64,000 nucleotides of DNA from Juglans regia (taxonomy: Eukaryota; Streptophyta; Magnoliopsida; Fagales; Juglandaceae): positions 39,588,964 to 39,652,963 of the forward strand of contig NC_049901.1 of the NCBI RefSeq assembly GCF_001411555.2. The letters run 5' to 3'. Under the pieces are notes generated by a model. The model was given only the letters and a program-made list of their open reading frames with translations. It did not search any database and was not told the origin of the DNA. Position numbers and translations under genes: made by a program. Positions 58,238 to 64,000 of this stretch are shown here, one piece after another. How positions within the stretch are numbered: the first letter of the stretch is position 1; each line of letters opens with the position of its first letter.

Positions 58238-59629
58238 ATGGCTCTTCCGTGGGTTCAAGAGCTCCATTTCCCTCACCTCAACATCTCTATAACCGTTGAT
58301 CGTATGCTTTCTGTCATGCCCTCGAGGCCTGTTCCTGCTAAACTTGGTGACAGCCTTTACCTCTCTAACCTCGATGATACGATTGGAGCACGTGTTTTCA
58401 CCCCTACAGTATACTTCTATCGATCAGATAATGTGAATTCCGGGCAAAGATCTTCTGTCATGGAAATACTACAGGATGCTCTTGCCGAAATCCTAGTCCC
58501 TTACTATCCTTTATCAGGTAAGCTTAGAGAGACTAAGAACGGTAAGTTAGAAGTGTTTTTTGGAACAGAACAAGGGGCAATCATGGTTGAGGCACATTGT
58601 AAAATGGCCTTGGCAGATTTAGGAGACCTCACAGTGCCAAACCCTGCTTGGGAACCATTGATCTTCAAGTTCCCTAACGAGGAGCCGTACAAAGTTCTTG
58701 ACATGCCATTGGTCATAGCTCAGGTAACATTCTTTAGCTGTGGTGGCTTCAGCCTAGGCTTGAGGCTCTGCCATTGTATTTGTGATGGAATTGGTGCCAT
58801 GCAATTTGTTGGGGCTTGGGCTGCCACAGCAAAAGCAGGTATCTTATTAACAGACCCTGAGCCATGTTGGGACAGGGAACTCTTTCTGCCTCGCAACCCT
58901 CCAAGAGTGAAATTCCCACACGTTGAGTTCATGAGAATTGAAGATGGCTCGAGCCTGACAATGTCTCTGTGGCAAGCCAAGCCTGTTCAGAAATGTTACC
59001 GGGTTAGCCGGGAATTCCAGACTCACCTGAAAGCTCTGGCTCAACCAGATGGTGCTGCTGCATGCACTACCTTTGATGCTATGGCTGCTTGTATATGGAG
59101 GACATGGGTTAAAGCACTTGATGTAAAACCACTAGAATATGAGCTCCGGCTAACATTTTCCGTCAATGCTCGCCGGAAGCTGCAAAACCCACCATTAAAA
59201 GACGGGTTTTATGGCAATGTGGTGTGTGTTGCATGCGCATCCAGCAGTGTCTCGCAGCTTGTAAATGGCCAGATCTCGGACACCATGCATTTAGTTCGGG
59301 AAGCACGACTCAATGTTTCAGAGGAGTATTTGAGGTCTACATTAGATTATATCGAAATGAACAGGCCAAAAAGGCTTGAATTTGGAGGAAAATTGACAAT
59401 TACCCAGTGGACTAGATTTTGCATATACGAATCTGCAGATTTTGGTTGGGGAATTCCAGTATATGCTGGTCCTATAGATCTGACTCCTACACCTCAAGTT
59501 TGTGTGTTCCTCCCAGATGGGAAGGCTGATCCTAATGGCACAATGGTGGTATGCATTTGCCTGCCGGAGGCCGTTTCTGAGAAGTTTACAGAGTATTTGT
59601 GCCTGATGGGCAATGAAAATTGTACGTAA
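58238..59629 (+). CDS. BAHD-family acyltransferase
   Basis: An intronless 463-residue frame, the normal BAHD length. BAHD enzymes move an acyl group from a CoA thioester to an alcohol or amine in the cytosol. The catalytic HxxxD motif is HCICDG (about residues 173-178), with the family second motif DFGWG near residue 397. Other typical segments: SNLDDTIGARVFTPTVYFYR, LVPYYPLSGKLRETKNGKLE, ITQVT-like VIAQVTFFSCGGFSLGLRLC, and CTTFDAMAACIWRTW. The overall layout resembles the group holding omega-hydroxyacid and fatty-alcohol hydroxycinnamoyl transferases (suberin, cutin or wax esters), but substrate cannot be decided from sequence. The start at MALPWVQELHFP is chosen because this matches the usual beginning and lies just before the conserved first strand. 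All motifs are intact and no frameshift is seen. Confidence 0.93.
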   Translation: MALPWVQELHFPHLNISITVDRMLSVMPSRPVPAKLGDSLYLSNLDDTIGARVFTPTVYFYRSDNVNSGQRSSVMEILQDALAEILVPYYPLSGKLRETKNGKLEVFFGTEQGAIMVEAHCKMALADLGDLTVPNPAWEPLIFKFPNEEPYKVLDMPLVIAQVTFFSCGGFSLGLRLCHCICDGIGAMQFVGAWAATAKAGILLTDPEPCWDRELFLPRNPPRVKFPHVEFMRIEDGSSLTMSLWQAKPVQKCYRVSREFQTHLKALAQPDGAAACTTFDAMAACIWRTWVKALDVKPLEYELRLTFSVNARRKLQNPPLKDGFYGNVVCVACASSSVSQLVNGQISDTMHLVREARLNVSEEYLRSTLDYIEMNRPKRLEFGGKLTITQWTRFCIYESADFGWGIPVYAGPIDLTPTPQVCVFLPDGKADPNGTMVVCICLPEAVSEKFTEYLCLMGNENCT

Positions 59630-60815
59630 ACAACTTTAGTATAAAGATGATAATTAGTTTGGGAATAAAGCATCATAGAAGGCTTCTTGTTTATAGTTCA
59701 TGATGAATATAGATATTATTTCAAATGGTATTTGTTGAGGTTTTAGTGCATGTCTGGACACAGAGATGAGATACATAATTATCAAAATTTCTTATAATTT
59801 CATTTTCAAATATCGTTCAAATATAAAATACTTTTCAATTTTAAATTTTTAAATTTTTAATCTAATCATTACTTAATCATTATCTAAACACAAAAACCAA
59901 TACAACTTTTATAAATTTCGAAACAAAATACAAAATTCAATACAACTTTTACAAACTTCAAAATAAAAATTATATTAAAATAATTTTTAACTTTATAATA
60001 TTTTTATTTAGTTTTTTTTTTATCTCTCATTTCTCAAAAACCCATAAAATATCTAACTCAAATCATATTACTATTATTTATAGAATTTTTAAATATTCCA
60101 GGTGTCCAAACCCTTAATGCAACACATTGTGTAAAACCTTTACAAACTTCATTTTTATTGACTTCTTAGAGATTGCTTCTTTAATTACATCGATGCTAAA
60201 TATTTAAATTGGCTTTATAAATTAACTATTTAAATAAAAAATTAACTTGAAATATGGCAACATTTTTCATCTCTCCTTTACATAATAAAGTTGGAAGGAG
60301 GTATTGCATATGTGTCAAGTGCTATGTCTGTACGTGGCAATTAGGGATTAATTATAGTAAGAAATTCATAATTTTGACAAATTGATGAAGATGAAAATTA
60401 GTTTTATTACTATTCTCAGCTATTATCAGATATTTACAGAATACTTAAAAATATCTCACTATTCAAACACAACTTTAGACACATTATTAGACAGACATGG
60501 TTTCCAAAACTAATCATCTTTCTTATGTTTTAACTAACAACATGCCTTCTTGTTTTTAATTTTGGAGTTTAATGCTCCCAAAACTTCTAGAGTTTAAGTG
60601 CTACAGATAATATAATTTTTTTTATTAGATATGTTGTTATTCACATTTGTTTATATCGGGTTATAAATAGAGTTTTTTGAAAAATACTACTCTTGGAAGA
60701 TTTTTTTTAAAAAAATCTATTTATAAGCTTGTGTGAATAAGATATATAAAAATTTATATTACATAATTTAATTTAAAAAAAAAACAATTTAAATTTTAAT
60801 GAAAGAAAGTTTTAA
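59630..60815. other. Intergenic AT-rich DNA with a diverged MITE-like stretch
   Basis: 59745-60120 starts TGCATGTCTGGACACAGAGATGAGATAC and ends CCAGGTGTCCAAACCCTTAATGCA, with inverted termini (TGTCTGGACA against GTGTCCAAAC) and an AT-rich interior; probably another MITE. 60120-60815 has no recognised feature. Confidence 0.45.
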
Positions 60816-60816
60816 G

Positions 60817-60857
60817 GGCGACAGTTAAGATGTAGGGGCGGAATCTTAACTGTCGCC
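60817..60857. promoter_or_regulatory. Perfect 15-bp inverted repeat next to the CID5-like promoter
   Basis: GGCGACAGTTAAGAT (60817-60831) and ATCTTAACTGTCGCC (60843-60857) are exact reverse complements around an 11-nt G-rich loop. It ends 17 bp before a TATA box. It could be a dyad binding site or a fragment of a transposon terminus; function is not known. Confidence 0.6.
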
Positions 60858-60874
60858 TAACTTCGACCCCAAAA

Positions 60875-60882
60875 CTATAAAT
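60875..60882 (+). promoter_or_regulatory. TATA box of the CID5-like gene
   Basis: AAAACTATAAATGC predicts transcription from about 60905. The leader exon would end at the donor CAACGCAG|GTAATC (61052/61053). A long leader intron runs to an acceptor near 62900 or 62927, since the first coding exon starts at 62953. Confidence 0.55.
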
Positions 60883-62129
60883 GCTTTCATCGGGATCGTC
60901 ATCCACAAGAAGACGTCATAAACAAGCTTTTTTCCCCCTCTCGTGCTTGCTTTTTACTATTCCAATTACATTTCTACATCCTATTTCTCACTCATTTCCC
61001 CAAGCCCAATCGTTCCGCTCGGCGATCTCAGATTCACTCGGAGTCCAACGCAGGTAATCTTAGATTTACTCTTCGTTTTTTGTTGCTGCGGAAACTTGAG
61101 GAAATGAAAGAAAATTTCGAGTAATTGAGAGCTACGGAGGGTAAATTTCGATTTCTTTTTTTCCATCTTTGGTTAAATTTTACTATCGTGTGTTTGGTTG
61201 CTGAGAAATGGTGGAAAACTAATATATGGAAAATATGATTCGAGCCTGTATATGTTTTTTTCCTTTTTACTTGAAAATAAATACTCGACTGTATTAAAGT
61301 TGTTTATTTATATATTTTTTATATAGTTTCTTAAGTTTTCCTCTCTTTTTTAAACAACGTGCTTGTCTGAGATATAGACTGTTACGATCCAAATACCCGG
61401 CATGATTTAAGCACAAGCCTAATTACATGTATATAAGCTATTAAATATCCTCCCTTTGCTTGAGTTCTATCTTAGGGTTTGTATCATTCGTATCAAATTC
61501 AACCACCAAATTAAATGAGGGATCGAATGAGTTGTGATTTTGTAGTTGGGTTTTGAAAGGGGCGGCCTCAAGGCTACATTAAGATTTCTTGATACTATGT
61601 AAAGGTGTAATAAATCATTGAATAGAGCCGTCAAAAGAGAAAAAGGCTACTGCCTGGTCCATGTCAATAGAGTGATCTGCTATCGTGGCTGCGAAGTGTG
61701 GTGGTATGGTACAGTTTAATTTTTTTTTGTTTAAGAATATGTACAAATGAACAAAGAGTAACAACCCCTATGCCGGAGTGGAGCCAAGATTTCTTACTTG
61801 GCATCAAGAGATCATGAATGAATTGCAAAGAAAGCTTTTCCCCTCCTCAACCGATAACTTGCATTTCACGTCAAACTGATGAGGGAAAGCAAAGTGGAGA
61901 GAAGGAGGGATTGAAGAACTCAAGGAGGATGGAAGAAAGCCACATGTTCTAGGTTTAGGAAAAGGACACATCTCTTGTAGGAACATTTTGGATAAACTCA
62001 TATTTTCTTCAGACCTTTGTTGGATGGGTTTTTCTTTTCATGTATTTTGGGTCCATTTTTTTTCCCCGAATTTTCAAAAGGGCCTAGGGAGTTTTTTTTC
62101 CAAGAAATATTGGTGAGGCAAGTTGTTTT

Positions 62130-62167
62130 TCTTTCTTTTTTTTTTTTTTTTTTGGGGGGGGGGGGGT
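62130..62167 (+). repeat. Oligo(T)-oligo(G) homopolymer junction in the leader intron
   Basis: A run of about 18 T is directly followed by about 14 G. Such a junction is prone to slippage and to assembly error, so the exact lengths should not be trusted. Confidence 0.8.
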
Positions 62168-62952
62168 TAACAGCTGGGGGAAATGTTTTGGAAAATGTGA
62201 CTTCGGTTTTTTTGTAAATATATGTGGATGTTAGATAATTTCTGTTCTTGTCTTTAACCTGAGCTCTATTGAGGGATTTAATATGGTTGGACTATATGTT
62301 TCTAATTTATGAGTTTGTCCAGTGTTTTTTTTTCACTTTTTCCTTTTGTCTAGGATGACTTAAGTTTGCTCTGCAGACAAAAGAATTCATAATTCCTATT
62401 TTGTTCCCAAGGTATTGGTTTATAAGATGTGCATATGGTTTTGAATGGCAGGAAATACAGAATTATCAAGTGCTACCTGCAACATGGGTTATATGCTAAT
62501 GCTTGCATGGCTGTTTGAGCATCCCTGTATATATTTTGCTATATTTGCTATAGAGACAAAGCCATATATGAGTTTGAACCTCTAAGAAGCGCAGTTATAT
62601 AGTGAATATGGGATCGCTTGAACAGCTTTGATGATCATAGTTCTTCAAAGAAACCTCTATTGGCATTCAGTGTTTTACTTACCCAAAAAAATGGCATTCA
62701 GTCTTTACGAAACATATCAGACGATTTTTGTATTAGTTAACCTTGATTTTTTTATTCATTATTTTTAATATTTTTCTCTATACAGTCAGGATGATCCTGC
62801 TGGCATATCATTATTTAATCTGAATACTCTATATTCAAGACCAGCTGGATTGCTTCTGAGATTGTTTTGGTTATTTTTTGGTTGTAGTTTCTCTTAACAG
62901 TGAAAGCTCTCGTCTGTCTTTAAACAGTTTCAAGTCTTTATAGATTGAGAAT

Positions 62953-64000
62953 ATGAAGCAAGGAACATCATCCTTAAATCCGAATGCAGCATCATACATA
63001 CCACTTTTTAAGCAAGGAGCAAATATTGAGGGTAAAGTTTCTGGGTCAACAACAGAAGATTCTTTGAAGAATGGTTATAAGACTTCTTGGTCCGGTTGTC
63101 CTCCAGAAGGCTACAGTGGAATTGATCAGAGATATCTCCAAGCTGGTATGGATTATGGCATACATGGCTTCAAGGGTCCTCTCATTGGCAATGAATTCAT
63201 GGAGAAGGGTCTACCTACATCCAGTGAACTGACAAAAAAGCACTCCATAGATGAAGATTCGGAGATGGACATGGCTTATCTGACAATCATGTTCCCCAAT
63301 ATGTCAGAACAGTCCCTTGCTGATGTTTACTCTGCTAATGCGGGTGACCTAGAAGCCTCAATTGAAATGCTGAATGAACTAGAGGTATGAGTTGTATGTT
63401 GTGAAATCCCTTACATTAAACTATGGCATTACAGGAATTACATCTTATGGCGTTATGGTGGTGGTGGTGGTGGTGGTGGTGCGCAAGCTGACTAGAAGAT
63501 GTATATTGCAGAACGCTAAAAGGATTTCAGAAATTTTAGCTTGTTTATTTCAATGCCATTTTACTTTAACTACATTATAGAATTGCGGGGAGGACACTCA
63601 TCCACCGTTGCCACCTTTTCACATCTCAAGCATTCAGAAGAAGGTCGGATTCGTTTCTATCTCTACGACGTAGTGGCATTAGTCATACCCAAGATTTTCC
63701 TGCTGAGCCTTTCCTATTTTATGCGTATATGAAACAATATGTTCAGAAATTGATGGCTTATGATTTGAGTAATGGGCATTTTTTATGTAATGTGTAAGAT
63801 ATGTTTTTGCCTTTTTGGTGTTTGGAGACATTGTCCTAAAACTTTCTTCTCATTGTTTCAAATTTGCAGCTCTGTCCTGTTGATTTTTCGGAACATCTGC
63901 CGGACAGCTTGGACATTGGTGATGTGTCAGAACAGAAAGTTACCGAAGGTTCTTATTCAAACCTGAAGAGCATCTTCCCGGGGGAAGCCAGTGGGTCTTC
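62953..64000 (+). CDS. PABP-interacting CID5/IPD1-like protein, 5' part (continues beyond window)
   Basis: Exon 62953-63384 (144 codons) and exon 63870-64000 and onward, GT-AG intron, phase 0. Near the start SSLNPNAASYIPLFKQ is a PAM2 motif, which binds the MLLE domain of poly(A)-binding protein. At about residues 105-143 MAYLTIMFPNMSEQSLADVY followed by ANAGDLEASIEMLNELE is a CUE-type ubiquitin-binding helix bundle. The second exon gives LCPVDFSEHLP, then SLDIGDVSEQKVTEGSY. This order matches the small Arabidopsis CID5/CID6-type proteins; CID5 is also known as IPD1 and affects endoreduplication in the dark. Regulation of mRNA or protein turnover through PABP is inferred. The leader carries a long intron. 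The protein end lies outside the window. Confidence 0.88.
63456..63482 (+). repeat. (TGG)n trinucleotide repeat in CID5-like intron
   Basis: About eight GGT/TGG units in the intron between the two visible coding exons. Confidence 0.85.

Overview
The window is nuclear DNA of a woody dicot. Evidence: GT-AG introns in plant gene families, AT-rich intergenic DNA, many MITEs, LINE and SINE insertions, and Ty3/gypsy remnants. The style of the MITEs (termini like GTTTGGATA with TGAGATGAGATG-type interiors) recalls Fagales trees such as walnut, hickory or oak. That placement is an inference from memory, not a computed match.

Eight protein-coding genes can be supported, all on the + strand. In order: (1) the 3' eight exons of a 2-oxoglutarate/Fe(II) oxygenase-like gene (1344-7514, start outside the window); (2) a 54-codon DVL/RTFL micropeptide gene (9464-9628); (3) TRM5, the tRNA m1G37 methyltransferase (23691-29144, 11 exons, with one irregular splice donor); (4) a GPI-anchored GH17 beta-1,3-glucanase with an X8 domain (35664-37997); (5) a DUF936/CORD-type protein (41048-45428); (6) a lysine- and acid-rich protein of unknown function (51064-56461); (7) an intronless BAHD acyltransferase (58238-59629); (8) the 5' part of a CID5/IPD1-like PABP-interacting protein with PAM2 and CUE segments (62953 to beyond the end). 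They are unrelated housekeeping, cell-wall and developmental genes and do not form a cluster.

Between the genes lies repeat-rich DNA. 10.7-13.2 kb is unassigned repeat-like DNA and a hAT-like relic. 13.25-18.97 kb is an internally deleted Ty3/gypsy element on the minus strand that keeps both LTRs, gag and pol ends, a 15-bp minisatellite, and a decayed extra ORF on the opposite (+) strand. 19-21.9 kb is AT-rich DNA around a GC-rich block, ending in a hAT-like terminus. 21.9-22.9 kb is a minisatellite interrupted by a LINE end. 29-35 kb and 45.5-50.5 kb hold MITEs, a 602-bp hAT element with 8-bp target duplications, and AT-rich spacer. The first intron of gene 6 has a readable nested insertion: a solo LTR inside a tRNA-derived SINE, plus two truncated LINEs, each with target duplications.

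I saw no rRNA genes, canonical tRNA genes or CRISPR arrays, and nothing that looks like a new multi-gene system. The best items for follow-up are the short RTFL gene, the TRM5 splice-site defect, the antisense ORF of the gypsy element and the nested intronic insertions.
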